Below are positions 17,793 through 28,551 of a stretch of 64,000 nucleotides of DNA, piece by piece. Origin of the DNA: Stentor roeselii (lineage: Eukaryota; Ciliophora; Heterotrichea; Heterotrichida; Stentoridae). Location: positions 1 through 64,000 of the forward strand of contig RSEH01000223.1 of assembly GCA_006503475.1 (NCBI GenBank). The letters run 5' to 3'. The translations under genes and the position numbers were made by a program. Below the pieces are notes generated by a model. It searched no databases. It saw nothing but the letters and a program-made list of their open reading frames with translations, and was not told the origin of the DNA. Within the stretch, counting starts at the first letter, position 1, and each line of letters opens with the position of its first letter.

Positions 17793-18368
17793 ATGAAAGT
17801 GAAGCCGTCCTCTCCTAAAGTCTTGTACTTCGCACATCAAAACTCCCCTGAATACTCCATCAAAGTCCAAAAAAACAACCCGCAAATCTTAGAATTTTCA
17901 ATAAAAGACTCACCCCGAAGTCCAATAATCAGTCCAGTTCCTTGTCGCATCTGTCTTCAGATCACAAATGAACCATTGATCTCTCCTTGTCACTGCAAAG
18001 GCACCTTGTCCTTCATTCATAGTTCATGTCTAAAGTCATGGCTTCTGACAAATGATCAGATTCCATCGATATGTGAACTTTGCAAGTCGCCTTATCAAAT
18101 TTCTCTTTCCTATAAACTAAAATGTCGACTTTCTGCAAAGATCTGGATTCCTTTACTGCTCATTTCGTTGATGGTCTTTGGTATTCTGCTCAGCATGATT
18201 TTTTTTATTGTGGACTCGTCGATTGAAGACCCGTTTATTTTCGGGATTCTTGCTTTTTTTTCAGTGATTGGAGTGATTTTAGCGGTTTTTAGTGTCTTTC
18301 TAGTGACTTCCCAGTGCTTTTATAAGGAAATTAAAGACTTGTCCACTTTGGACCAAACGACAAATTAA
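17793..18368 (+). CDS. RING-CH (MARCH-type) membrane E3 ubiquitin ligase
   Basis: The 191-residue protein has a RING-CH finger at about residues 50-100, with CRIC, CHCKG, the His ligand in the HSSCLKSWL helix, and CELC, giving C4HC3 order. Two adjacent membrane spans follow (about 115-137 and 145-170) and then a short cytosolic tail. That is the MARCH layout, in which the ligase sits in endosomal or ER membranes and ubiquitinates membrane proteins. The first 45 residues are Pro/Ser-rich. Its stop is only 4 nt from the stop of the convergent AGC kinase. Confidence 0.92.
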   Translation: MKVKPSSPKVLYFAHQNSPEYSIKVQKNNPQILEFSIKDSPRSPIISPVPCRICLQITNEPLISPCHCKGTLSFIHSSCLKSWLLTNDQIPSICELCKSPYQISLSYKLKCRLSAKIWIPLLLISLMVFGILLSMIFFIVDSSIEDPFIFGILAFFSVIGVILAVFSVFLVTSQCFYKEIKDLSTLDQTTN

Positions 18369-18372
18369 TTAA

Positions 18373-19467
18373 TCATAATCCTTGTTCTCTATAAGTGAAA
18401 TCAGGGAACTTGTTCTGGCTGTTCAAAGTCCTGTCAGCCATGCTCATGTCAGGGTTTTTCCCAGTGAAAGCCACATCAAAGTACTTCAAATCTTTCGGTC
18501 CTTCCAATTCCGGCTTAAAAGGCGCATCCAGTTCTCTTTTCTGTAATTTTTGCCAATTAACCCCTGCAAAAAACGGGTGCTTTTTGATTTCTTCAACATT
18601 TTGCAGTCTTCTTTTGGGCTAAATATTCCTTACTTCAACCTGGAGAAGGTTTTTCAGTAAATCAGCAGCTTCTGGTGAGAAGTGAGCTTTGATGACAACC
18701 GGTTTCGTGAGCATATCTTTAAACATGATGTCTTTGTTTCTATTGTAAAAAGGTGGAGCTCCAGACAGCATTTCATAAGTAAGAGCTCCAAAACTCCAAA
18801 AATCAACAGCATGGTCATGTCCAACGCCTTTCAAGATTTCAGGAGCGATGTACTCAGGAGTTCCACATAAAGAGTAAGTCTTTTTCTCACCCGTGAAGAA
18901 TTTTTTACTCAGTCCAAAGTCTGTGAGTTTCACGTGTCCTTCACAATCAAGCAGCACATTTTCTGGCTTCAAGTCACGATAGATGATGCCTTCCTTGTGC
19001 AAATACTCAAGGGCCGTCAGGATCTCAGCGGAGTAAAAGCGAGTCCTTTCTTCTGAGAATTTCAGGTCTTTGCGTAAATGGAAAAACAACTCGCCTCCGT
19101 TCACGAAGTCCATGACCATGAAGAGCTTGTCTGTTGTTTGGAATGCGAATCGCAACTGAACAATGAAGGGACAGTGGACCTCGCCTAGGATTTCTCTTTC
19201 GGTCTTGGTGTGCATTGCCTGGTTTCGCTGTTCTATCATATCTTTCTTTAAAGACTTCATGGCGTAAAGGATTCCAGTGTCTTTCTTGGTTACTAGAGTG
19301 ACTTTACCAAATGCTCCTTCTCCTAATACCTTCTCAATTTGAAAGTCTGATAATGATATCTTAGGAACTTGCTGGGTCGTGGCTTGGGACTCTTCAGGAG
19401 TTAGAAGCGGCTGAGACTGAGTGACGGATGGATTGTCACCTTTGAAGCACTGAAAACAACAGCCCAT
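18373..19467 (-). CDS. AGC-family Ser/Thr kinase with probable N-terminal lipid anchor
   Basis: Two exons (intron 18619-18633) give a 359-residue AGC kinase. The kinase domain shows LGEGAFGKV, YAMK, YRDLKPEN, DFGLSKKF and the activation segment SLCGTPEYIAPE, so it is probably active and controlled by activation-loop phosphorylation. The AGC tail continues in exon 2, with ELDAPFKPEL and the hydrophobic motif FPDFTY, and ends at TGA. The N-terminus MGCCFQCF fits N-myristoylation plus palmitoylation and so membrane attachment. Without the intron the kinase would lack the end of its C-lobe and the tail. It resembles PKA/AKT/S6K-type kinases; the exact subfamily is unclear. Confidence 0.94.
18619..18633 (-). 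other. 15-nt intron
   Basis: Reads GTAAGGAATATTTAG on the minus strand, with an in-frame TAG. Removal joins the kinase C-lobe to its AGC tail. Confidence 0.93.
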
Positions 19468-19497
19468 GAAAATAATAAAATTTCAACAATATTGCTA

Positions 19498-22400
19498 TTA
19501 CTTACCCCGAGCCGACAATGAGTACTTTGATACGTTTTTATTCTTCTTTGGCTTGCAACAAGAGTTACCGTAACGACCAGGTGCGTGAATTTTCTTGGCA
19601 TTCTTCAGCGGGACTGTAGGACTGATCATGCTAGTAATCGCAGCGTACAACTTAAGCAGAGGACTATAATTCTCATTCGAAATCACCAACATTTCACCAT
19701 CCACAGTAGCCAGTCTCAAATAAAACAACTCATTTTGAGGTTTATGAACTTCCAAAGAGTTAACCTTCGTCAATTTAAACTGTTTAGACAGCTCAGCATT
19801 AATAAAGAACAAGAAAAAGTTGAGAGTAACAATAATAATCAAAATCTCTTCCTCATCAATTCTCATGTAAAACACAATCTGCTCTTTCCGAAGATCATCT
19901 ACTCTACAAAGAAAATCCTTCGCTTCAGCGACTTCCCAATTATAAGGTTCGAGTACTTCCAAAGGGCTGAAGTGCCTTGGAAACCGTATCCTTCCCATTT
20001 GGGTGACTTTTCCCTTAGTAAGAAAAGTAGCAGCATTGGTAACTCCAGTACTTATTCCAGAGCCGATTCGAAGCGCTGCAGACAAAGGCGAGGTGAAGAC
20101 TCCAAGCAAACCAGACCCGATTCCTTTAAGCAGTCCTTTAGCCCCTCCTTTTTTCGCACCTTTCCAAGGTTTCGTGAAAATCCCAGTCACGCCCTCAGCG
20201 AGTTCCAAGACCCCCCCCTTGATGCCCTGGTAAAAATTATCAAAAGCGTTGTCACTGTCATTGAGCCTCTCCGCGCCGTGGGTGTCGCCGCCGACTTCTC
20301 GGACTAGGCCGTAAAGATTTCCAGTGATCTTTGAAATACTTCCGAAACTTCCAGCGACGATGTTGCCCACCAAGGACCTGACACCCTTGCTAACACCTTC
20401 AGCAAAGGCCTTGGGGCCTTTGATGACCCCCTTGACGGGTTCGTTGATGAACTCTAAGACGCCTGTTCCCAGTTTGTCAATTAAACCCACTGGGTTACCC
20501 AGCAAGTCACTTGAACCAAGAATTTTGTAAGCTTGGAGAATGCCTTGGCGAGTGTAATTTTTCATTACTTGGGAAATTATCAGAGATATCGTTTGGAATG
20601 ACTCCTGGATTAATAGTTCTTTGAAGTAAAGAGGAGAGTCTGAGATGTTCGCGAAAGCGCCGCCGATAGCTGAAGCTACTCCCAAAAGTCCGAAGCCTGA
20701 CCTGGGGTCGAGGTTTGGACTCAGGTTTTTCGAGCTTTTTCGGAAAGAAATGATTATTTTTATTGCTGAAAAACGCAAAAGCTTGAAATAGGACTTTAAA
20801 GACTGCTGCACTTCGAGAGAATTTACGGGATTTAGGTTCACTGAGAGATATGGAGAAATCAAGGAAAATGTCAAAGGTTTACCTGGTGGAGGGTGAAAAG
20901 GTGAGTTGAAGTTCAAGGACTCTGAAGCTCTTGATGCGAATTCAAGGACTGAGTCGATCACGACCTGGTCGATGTTAAGTTTGAGTTCTTGGATGAGCAG
21001 CTCGACCCATGAAAAGCGGTCGATTGAGTCTTTTTCGTATTTTCCATCGCCTAGGAACTTCTGGTAAGAAACCTTGTCAACTTCTATTTGAACTATTGGG
21101 ACCTTGTTGTCAAAAACTGAGCATCCGAAGATCATTGGAAAAAGTTTTCCTTTAGCTTGCATGTTATCAACTTGAATATTCCCAACAGTCAAGTAATACT
21201 TCCTCATTCTTTTCGTCCTTTTCTTATCAAACCCGACCTTTTCTTTAAACTTTCCACGTATCTCAATCGCGCTGATGTAAAAAAGTTCAGCTGGAGTCGA
21301 GTCAATCACAGAGACCCCGACTCCACAGAAGTCAAAAGAAACTTTCCATTTAGCCTTCGGTTCAATGACTGAAAAATCGCCTTCTAACGATCCGCGTGTT
21401 AAGGAAATGACCAGTTCTCTAACAGGTCCATCAACTCTAACTTCAAGTCGATACTTGTTGAACTTTTTCGCTTTTTTCACCCGGTCAATATTGATTTCAA
21501 TGACTTTTCCCGAAGATGAGAGCAGCAAGACCTTAGGACGTGTCAAGTCGTTGAAGACCCAGTCGACTTTAGACAATGGAGGAACTTTTAACTTCTGGTA
21601 CTTTCCTTGTCGAATGGAAAAAGAGTCTTGTGTCAAGTTGTTTACTCGGAACTCTGGGTAAGTTGGGACTGTTATAAGCGTTTGAAGGGTTGACTGGTCT
21701 TCTGTTGTCACACAGACTCTTGCTGCATGGTGGAAGGCGTTTAACTTGCTGGGGAAGTGCCAGGAAGGGCCTTCTGGGTCTTCTTTATTCGCTTTGAATT
21801 TGATTTGGAAGTCTTCCATGTTTTGAAGACTGAATGGAGATGACCAGTCTTCTCCGTCTCTGGAGACTTGAACGTTTCTGGAAAGTTCTGAGTTTTCTAA
21901 GTTGTAAGTTTTGGTCTCGCATGGCTGGATCACTTCAGTCACCCCGCCGTGGTCCTCGCCGAAGCATTGCCTGATGAATAAGGGAAAAGCGAGTTGATTT
22001 GTTACTAAAAATCTTGGAGCGAGAATAATGGTCCGACTGCGAATTAAAGGAACTGTGGGACTGACTACTGTAACTCCAATTAGGTACTCTTTTGGAGTGG
22101 TTTCTGTTTGTTTTTTAAAAGGAACAACTACACATCCAGTGATTCCTACAGCTTCTAAGTTGATATCTTTTGAAAACTCACTTGCTTCACCGTACATCTC
22201 TTTAGTAACTCTTAATTTCATCTTTGGCTTCTTTAAAAAAGCGAGAGACTTCGGCCTGCAAAAGACTGAAACTTTTCCATCAAGTAATTCAATAGGTAAC
22301 TCAGTTTTATTAACAAGAATAAAAGGACTGAAAAATTCAACTTTTTTTCCTACTTCTCGAAGTTCTTCTTCAACTTTTCTTCGATCACTCAAGTCAAAAT

Positions 22401-25400
22401 TCTTGTTTTTTTTAATGATCAAATTTGAGACATCAGCTCGAATTGACCTTCCAGAAAAGTTTCCAGCGATATTCAAGTAAAACCCTTGAGGACTGAAAGG
22501 AGTCCACTGGCTTTCAATGACCATTTTCTCATCATTATCATTTAAAAACTCTGCCTTGATCATCACTTCTCTTACTTGATCAGAGTTATTTTTAAAAAGA
22601 TTGACCAAGGCTCCAGGGGCCAGAATAGCTGCAGGGGTTTCAGCCTTATTGAAAAAAACACTTAAAACTCCAGGTAAAAGGTTTTCAATTTGCAAAGGCG
22701 GGTCGAAAACGACTAAAACTTGAGGAACCTTTGTCAAGGTTTTGTATTTTCTTACTGTTTGAACTGCCCAGTCGGAAGAGATCAGCTCGAAAAGGCGACT
22801 TTCTAGTAAAGGGACTGAATTTCCTTTTGCCAGAACTGTCGGCTTTTCAGCACTTGCCAGCCATTTCAAGGGCAATGGAATCGCTTTACCTGATTCAAGC
22901 TCGATTTGGCCTGAGCCGTAAGTTAAAACAATGGGAATGTAAAGATTGTTGATGCAAGTGACTGCTGTTTCTATTCTTACTACTTTCAAGTCATCTCGAG
23001 GAAAGACGTTTAGAACACAGTCGAAACTTCTTTCGTTATTTTCTAAGGAAAATCCACGAATACCGAGCTTTTCGAAAAATAAACCTTCTACTGTTTGAAA
23101 ACCTTCGACACTGATGCATACTGATATTGGAGCTTGTACCTCTTCGGTGATGCCGTTGTTTAGTCCTTGCTTGTTGGAGCTCTGGTTGATTTTTTCTTTT
23201 AGTTGATGATAGCTGATTAATTGAGAACCGCCTGGGGCAAGCTTCCAGTCTTCAACCTTGGCTCCTGGAACATGAAGCCAAACACTAATAGGCAGACCAA
23301 GGCTATTTTCAAAGCTATAAAAGAACTGCCCATGTGCCAATATCTCATTTTTATCAGTTAAAGCTCTTTCTCTTCCAGTTCCCTGTTGCCAAAACGAGCT
23401 ATTTTCTCCAAGTTTCCTCGAAAGTGTTCCTAAAGTTTCCAACATACTCATAGTAACATTAACATTGAGCATAGACGAAGAAAAAGCCGTGATAGAAAGA
23501 GGAGATTCAGCAGATGTTTGCACTGCTTCCAACTCAAGATTCCATTTTTCAATCAACGGCTCCCAAGCTGAAAGTTTTAAGTTGAAATAATCAGAATAGA
23601 AAAAGACTGACAACTGTCCTTGCATAGTATTCGAGTCCATCTCACTGACAAGTTTCAACGAGGAAGTATGGAGATAAAGCAAAGAATAAGCCTTCACCCC
23701 CGTGTCTTCCAGAAGAGTCAATCTCAGCGAGTCACAGTCCAGACTCATGCAGGTCTTTCCCGAGATGGTCAGTTCAGAACTTGCAGACTTTGCAGAAGAA
23801 AGAGCTTCAGATGAAACTTCAGGAGTGGCAAGTTTCGACCAGTTTTCACTGAGTTTCAAGAAAAATTGAATATCTCGAAAGCCGACTTCAACTTGAATAC
23901 TTTCTAAGTTAATAGAAACTGAAGTGATGACCTGATTTTCCTTTTCTTCCTTTTCTTCATTTTCTTCATTTTCTTCCTTTTCTTCCTTTTCTTGCAGTTG
24001 TTTCAGGCACTTATATTCAATTCCTACTCTTGTAGGAGGAAGAAGGTCAAAAGTTCTCTCTTCTGATAAAACCACTCGATTTTTATTGACTATGCCAACG
24101 AATCCTCCTAAATTAGTGAGTTCGAAAGTAGCTTCATTTTGAATGCTTTTGTATTCTCTTGAAAGTTCTTCTCCATCAAGGTTAGAATAAGAAATGTAGT
24201 CTTCAAGTGACTTGTACTCAAGAAAGGCTCCCATTGAAAAGTACCCTGTTCTTCTTGTCAAGACTTCAGCGGCTGAAGGCAGCCAGACTTCGAAGTTGCT
24301 CAACTGGGCCACTAGTCTTGAATTAAACTTTGTGGAATACATAAAAGCGATTTTTTTGTCTTTTTTCGGTGAAGAGCTTGGAAGTTTGCTTAGAGGGACT
24401 GAAAAGTAAACTGAAAGTGAAAGGAACAAAGAAGGCTCCAGGACTAGTCGTAGGTCACTTACATATATTCCTAGGTCTAGCAAGTCATCTTTCGGCTTTA
24501 ACAGCAGGTTAAGCTTGATTTGATCGCAATCAGGAAGGTCATTTATTTCTTCAAGTATTGGATTTGAAATCACCTTCGATAATAAAACAGAATTTCTCAA
24601 GTCATCAAATTCTAATCGATTTATTCTAATCTCTGAAATCACTGAACTGTCACTTAAGAGATTCGTTGAGAATTGCAATGAAAAGACTGAAAAACTTGCA
24701 AGGTCTGAATCGTTTTCAACTACTTTTAAAGCGAAACTTTTGATATGAAGTAAAAACTGGATGCCGATGACATGTTTAAGTTTTTTCATTTGGTCTTTGT
24801 AAGTTTCAGTTGTTTCTACCTGAGTTTTCGGAGCAGCTTCAGGAAGTTCAGGGATCTGAGCCAAGACAGCAGAATAAAGACCTACAGCCAGGTCCAAAAT
24901 ATCATTTCTGACATTAAAAGAAATATGATTGAACTTCACGTCTACTTTAATGCTAGGACACTCGTACTGGACTTGAGTGCACATTTTTCCCTCTAAAAAA
25001 AAACTGGTTTCTTGAAGTACATCAAAAATTTCCATTTTTTTCCACTTGTGGTGATCAGGACAGTCTTTAACAGCCGCGATTCTTATCTGGTTAAGCTCGA
25101 AGTTGTAAACATTGAATAAAAATTTCTCTTCTTTCGCAGAGCTGGTCTTTCCCAGCAGGTGTCCGACGTCAACGACCATTAAAGTTTGACTTGAAGCCTT
25201 CGGGTCTAGAGGCAGGAAGATGACTGGAGCTTTGATGTCGATGAAAAGTTGAAGCGAGGACTGACTTTTACCTTCTAAAAACTCTTTCATGAACTTTTGA
25301 CCTGATTCTATGTATTCACTTGTTGTTGAACTCATTTGACTCATGAAACCTGCTGTTAGTTGAGAACTGGTATCTGAAAATACTGATAAAAGTGAATCTT

Positions 25401-27057
25401 TCACTTGGAAGATTGTTGAAAAGTTGCAAAAAAGCTCGAATCCACCTGATTTTAAATGAAAAATTGCATTTTCTAGGTCTTCGTATTCAGCCGCTAGTGA
25501 ACTGCCCATCATGAGGTACTTGGAGTGGGAACCTGGGTGAATGAAATCTTTTATTTTTGTGTTTTTTATGCCCAGCTTGCAACAGAGACTTGACTCTCGA
25601 ATGCCGGTGATGACTTTTAACTCATTCATCTTGAAGAGAATCAGGGTTTTATGACTGTCTTTTAAGTTAAATACGGTTTTATGAAAACAGAGGGAAATTG
25701 AGTAAAGTACGAAGTCTTTTGGAAATTTCTGAAATTCTTCACTTTTTCCTACAAGTTGATTCATTTCCTCTGCAAGTTTTTCTTGTTCCTGAAGAATTTC
25801 CTGTAACTTTTGGTTCATGTCTTCTATTTTCTTATTTTTCTTTTCATCATTTTCTTTTTTCTTGTCATCAGACTTTCCCCAAAAAAACGAAGAAAGTTTA
25901 CTTAAAGTGCCTTGAGTATTTTCAGCTTCAGTTTTTTTAATTTCCTCTTTAATACTTTCTTGTTTTCTAAGCAATTCAAGCTGTTTATCAGCAACTTTTC
26001 TATTTTGTATCAAAGAATAAACATTAAACTGCTGTTCAATAATTTCAAGTTCATCTTTTTCCCTTTTCCCTTTTTTCTGGTTAGATTTCATAACAACTCT
26101 GTAAATTTTATACTTTTCTCTATACTTCAAAGCTTCATCTTCAGGCAGGTCAGGTTCCTGCAGAGTTCTTTCAATTCCCTTGGAAAAATGTGCGAAAGCG
26201 TCGAGATATTCCAGAATTTTCATGACGTGCTTTAGTTGAAAGCAGTCTACTCCAAGTATGATTTTTTTATTATCCAATTCGAAATCATATAAATTTTCAC
26301 TGTTTTTCTTCGGGTTCAGATTTAGCCGAGCTTTCAACTCGTAATTGCTCGGCTCTAAGATGTATGAATGATCAATTTTTCCTTCTATTTCTTTTTGAAG
26401 AACTTCTTCAAATGACTCGGCCTCTGGTCCTTCGTCGAGAAAGAGGTAAAAGTTAGAAAGACTCGCTTTTTTATAGTTGATGTCAGCACTTTCGATGTAT
26501 TGAGGAGTCCAGGATGAGTTCGTTGTTACTGCCTCTAAACTGCCGATATATAATCCTGCTGAGAATGGGGATGAACTGGTTATTGAGTCGGAAAACCGGA
26601 GATATATTCTTTTGATTCTTACTTGAACGTTTAGTATTAGCTTTTGGACTAATTTTTCAACAAATCCTTTTTCTTCGCTTATGGAAAGCTCTGATGATGT
26701 CAGGGCCTCGTAGTTATCGAGGAGAGTTTTTTTGAATGTTTTGACCTTCTCTTTTTCTTTAGCTTCACTCCAGGATGTGGGCAGCGAGGGACTGATCAGT
26801 CCGAAGATATCCGAAATTTCGATTTGTAGAGGGGCAGAAGATAACTTTGACCAGGGTATGTCAACTTTCAGGCTTGAAATTCGGCCAGATTGAAGATTGA
26901 AAGGAAAACCAAGGGACTCTATTGCGGATTCCTTTAGTTTTAGGTCTTTTAACACAACTTCTCCTGAAAATATTGAAAGTTTTAGCTGGTCTGAGTTTAT
27001 GTTATCGACCCAGGCTCCAAGAACACTGTTAAGCACATTAGCTACAGCTCCATTCAT
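19498..27057 (-). CDS. VPS13: VPS13-family bridge-like lipid transfer protein
   Basis: The single uninterrupted frame encodes 2519 residues. Residues 1-110 are the chorein N domain, beginning with the typical NxxLGxWVxNINxDQLKLSI pattern. A long repeating-beta-groove region follows. The VAB/SHR-BD region lies at about 1450-1950 with its PxFRVxN-type strands, and the C-terminal ATG2-C-like helices rich in Gly (GVxKGVRSLVGNIVAGSFGS-like) at about 2120-2290. A PH-like end follows. VPS13 proteins bridge organelles and move bulk phospholipid. It is shorter than yeast or human VPS13 (about 3100-3900). An acidic Glu/Lys/Asn run sits near residue 1030. The TAA stop is 30 nt before the next kinase start; it is divergent from PP2C by 93 nt. 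Confidence 0.95.
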   Translation of the reverse strand: MNGAVANVLNSVLGAWVDNINSDQLKLSIFSGEVVLKDLKLKESAIESLGFPFNLQSGRISSLKVDIPWSKLSSAPLQIEISDIFGLISPSLPTSWSEAKEKEKVKTFKKTLLDNYEALTSSELSISEEKGFVEKLVQKLILNVQVRIKRIYLRFSDSITSSSPFSAGLYIGSLEAVTTNSSWTPQYIESADINYKKASLSNFYLFLDEGPEAESFEEVLQKEIEGKIDHSYILEPSNYELKARLNLNPKKNSENLYDFELDNKKIILGVDCFQLKHVMKILEYLDAFAHFSKGIERTLQEPDLPEDEALKYREKYKIYRVVMKSNQKKGKREKDELEIIEQQFNVYSLIQNRKVADKQLELLRKQESIKEEIKKTEAENTQGTLSKLSSFFWGKSDDKKKENDEKKNKKIEDMNQKLQEILQEQEKLAEEMNQLVGKSEEFQKFPKDFVLYSISLCFHKTVFNLKDSHKTLILFKMNELKVITGIRESSLCCKLGIKNTKIKDFIHPGSHSKYLMMGSSLAAEYEDLENAIFHLKSGGFELFCNFSTIFQVKDSLLSVFSDTSSQLTAGFMSQMSSTTSEYIESGQKFMKEFLEGKSQSSLQLFIDIKAPVIFLPLDPKASSQTLMVVDVGHLLGKTSSAKEEKFLFNVYNFELNQIRIAAVKDCPDHHKWKKMEIFDVLQETSFFLEGKMCTQVQYECPSIKVDVKFNHISFNVRNDILDLAVGLYSAVLAQIPELPEAAPKTQVETTETYKDQMKKLKHVIGIQFLLHIKSFALKVVENDSDLASFSVFSLQFSTNLLSDSSVISEIRINRLEFDDLRNSVLLSKVISNPILEEINDLPDCDQIKLNLLLKPKDDLLDLGIYVSDLRLVLEPSLFLSLSVYFSVPLSKLPSSSPKKDKKIAFMYSTKFNSRLVAQLSNFEVWLPSAAEVLTRRTGYFSMGAFLEYKSLEDYISYSNLDGEELSREYKSIQNEATFELTNLGGFVGIVNKNRVVLSEERTFDLLPPTRVGIEYKCLKQLQEKEEKEENEENEEKEEKENQVITSVSINLESIQVEVGFRDIQFFLKLSENWSKLATPEVSSEALSSAKSASSELTISGKTCMSLDCDSLRLTLLEDTGVKAYSLLYLHTSSLKLVSEMDSNTMQGQLSVFFYSDYFNLKLSAWEPLIEKWNLELEAVQTSAESPLSITAFSSSMLNVNVTMSMLETLGTLSRKLGENSSFWQQGTGRERALTDKNEILAHGQFFYSFENSLGLPISVWLHVPGAKVEDWKLAPGGSQLISYHQLKEKINQSSNKQGLNNGITEEVQAPISVCISVEGFQTVEGLFFEKLGIRGFSLENNERSFDCVLNVFPRDDLKVVRIETAVTCINNLYIPIVLTYGSGQIELESGKAIPLPLKWLASAEKPTVLAKGNSVPLLESRLFELISSDWAVQTVRKYKTLTKVPQVLVVFDPPLQIENLLPGVLSVFFNKAETPAAILAPGALVNLFKNNSDQVREVMIKAEFLNDNDEKMVIESQWTPFSPQGFYLNIAGNFSGRSIRADVSNLIIKKNKNFDLSDRRKVEEELREVGKKVEFFSPFILVNKTELPIELLDGKVSVFCRPKSLAFLKKPKMKLRVTKEMYGEASEFSKDINLEAVGITGCVVVPFKKQTETTPKEYLIGVTVVSPTVPLIRSRTIILAPRFLVTNQLAFPLFIRQCFGEDHGGVTEVIQPCETKTYNLENSELSRNVQVSRDGEDWSSPFSLQNMEDFQIKFKANKEDPEGPSWHFPSKLNAFHHAARVCVTTEDQSTLQTLITVPTYPEFRVNNLTQDSFSIRQGKYQKLKVPPLSKVDWVFNDLTRPKVLLLSSSGKVIEINIDRVKKAKKFNKYRLEVRVDGPVRELVISLTRGSLEGDFSVIEPKAKWKVSFDFCGVGVSVIDSTPAELFYISAIEIRGKFKEKVGFDKKRTKRMRKYYLTVGNIQVDNMQAKGKLFPMIFGCSVFDNKVPIVQIEVDKVSYQKFLGDGKYEKDSIDRFSWVELLIQELKLNIDQVVIDSVLEFASRASESLNFNSPFHPPPGKPLTFSLISPYLSVNLNPVNSLEVQQSLKSYFKLLRFSAIKIIISFRKSSKNLSPNLDPRSGFGLLGVASAIGGAFANISDSPLYFKELLIQESFQTISLIISQVMKNYTRQGILQAYKILGSSDLLGNPVGLIDKLGTGVLEFINEPVKGVIKGPKAFAEGVSKGVRSLVGNIVAGSFGSISKITGNLYGLVREVGGDTHGAERLNDSDNAFDNFYQGIKGGVLELAEGVTGIFTKPWKGAKKGGAKGLLKGIGSGLLGVFTSPLSAALRIGSGISTGVTNAATFLTKGKVTQMGRIRFPRHFSPLEVLEPYNWEVAEAKDFLCRVDDLRKEQIVFYMRIDEEEILIIIVTLNFFLFFINAELSKQFKLTKVNSLEVHKPQNELFYLRLATVDGEMLVISNENYSPLLKLYAAITSMISPTVPLKNAKKIHAPGRYGNSCCKPKKNKNVSKYSLSARGK

Positions 27058-27150
27058 TCTTTATACCAAATAAAAAACCCAAATCCATCTCTCCTAAACC
27101 CAATAAAAATCCAATAATTGAATTATCTCAATTTCAATTCACTTTTAAAA

Positions 27151-28551
27151 ATGGGATGCTTTACGTCCACTTCTCACAAATCCCTGATCCAGCTATCAGA
27201 CAAGCTATGCACCTATCCAAGATCAAATAAAATTCATATCAAAGTCCAAAACAACTACGGAAAATCAAGCCAAGCCCAAGCGATATCCTTTCAAGTGACA
27301 GAGCCGACATCAGTTTGCAGTAAAGAAGTTTCGCTTTCAACTGAAACTTTCCTTATCTCTTCTTGTATCTTGCCAGGTCTCGACCCTCGAGGCGAGTATA
27401 AGAAAAGATGCCAGGACAATTGCTTTTTCCTTAATGATGAAAAAGGTGTCTTGTGCTGCTTATTTGATGGACATGGACATCATGGAGAGAGGGTCGCTGA
27501 ATTTTGTCAAGTAGTTATTGAAAACCTGTTTAGGTCACAGAATTCATTACTTCATGTAAGAGAAAAATAGGAAAACCCTTCAGAATTCATTAAACTTGCA
27601 ACGCATAGATGTGATAAAGAACTTTCATCTAGTCAAAGAGATATTGACTCAGAGTACTCGGGATGGTAAATTATAAGTAGTACTGGAGTGCTTATCTATT
27701 TGAACTCTACGGATATATTTTGCGGATCTGTTGGAGACTCGAGAGGACTCATGGCCACTACTACTCCTCCTGACACGCTTCCAGCTCCAAACGCGAACAT
27801 GGGAGCAGAACGAGAAATCCTAGCCAAAGTCAAGCAAAAAAGAAGAAGTTTCATCGACCACAAGGTGAGTTCAATTCAATTAACACGCGATCAAAAGCCA
27901 GAAGACCCTGAAGAACTAGCCAGAATCCTAAAAGCTGGAGGACGAGTCCAAAGACTAACAGACAACCTAGGTAACAAAATCGGTCCATTCCGAGTATGGA
28001 AGCAAAACGCGAACTCGCCAGGTCTCGCCATGAGTCGTTCAATCGGAGACATGGCCGCCAAGGACATCGGAGTCATTTCAGAGCCAGTCCTGACCAATTA
28101 TCAAAGAAGCAGCGGAGACCTTTTCATTGTCATCGCTTCTGATGGCGTTTGGGACGCGATGGACAATGAAGATGTTGGGACTTTTGTTGAATGTTATAGA
28201 AATCGATGCAGAATTAATAACAATTCTGTTTGTTATGGAACGGAAATCACACCTAATAATGCAAGCATCGCACAAGTGCTTTGTGAAGAGGCTAGACTTA
28301 GGTGGTTCACTATTGTTGAAGAAGAAGATGTCATGATTGATGATATCTCGTGTATTGTTTTTGAGATCAATCGAAATGCTGGAGCTGTTATTAAACATTT
28401 GAAAAGACCTGTGCCTGTTGAAGATGTTGGGAATGACTTGGTGGATGGAGATGATAAGACGTTGAAGAGAGCTCCTACTTTGAAAGAAATTCAGGTCAGG
28501 GATCCGAGAAGAGGAAGCTTTGTTTCTGATAAGATTGAAGGATTAATTTGA
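27151..28551 (+). CDS. PP2C-family protein phosphatase
   Basis: Three exons, split by introns at 27556-27570 and 27666-27680, give 456 residues. PP2C metal and catalytic motifs are all present: DGHGHHG, SGCTGVLIYL (normally SGST), GDSRG, SRSIGD and ASDGVWDAMDNEDV. Mn/Mg-dependent phosphatase activity is therefore expected. I start it at the ATG at 27151, giving MGCFTSTS, a good myristoylation and palmitoylation signal; a longer in-frame stretch upstream lacks an ATG. The C-terminal 60 residues are basic and Asp-rich outside the domain. The stop is TGA. It sits next to several kinases but a functional pairing is not shown. Confidence 0.93.
27556..27570 (+). other. 15-nt intron
   Basis: Reads GTAAGAGAAAAATAG, phase 0, ending in an in-frame TAG. 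First intron of the PP2C gene. Confidence 0.95.
27666..27680 (+). other. 15-nt intron
   Basis: Reads GTAAATTATAAGTAG. It splits the codon within the SGCTGV motif; removal restores the PP2C frame. Confidence 0.95.

Noticed and set aside
19585-20307. A 240-codon plus-strand frame antisense to VPS13
   Set aside because: VPS13 homology covers the opposite strand throughout, and this frame has random composition.
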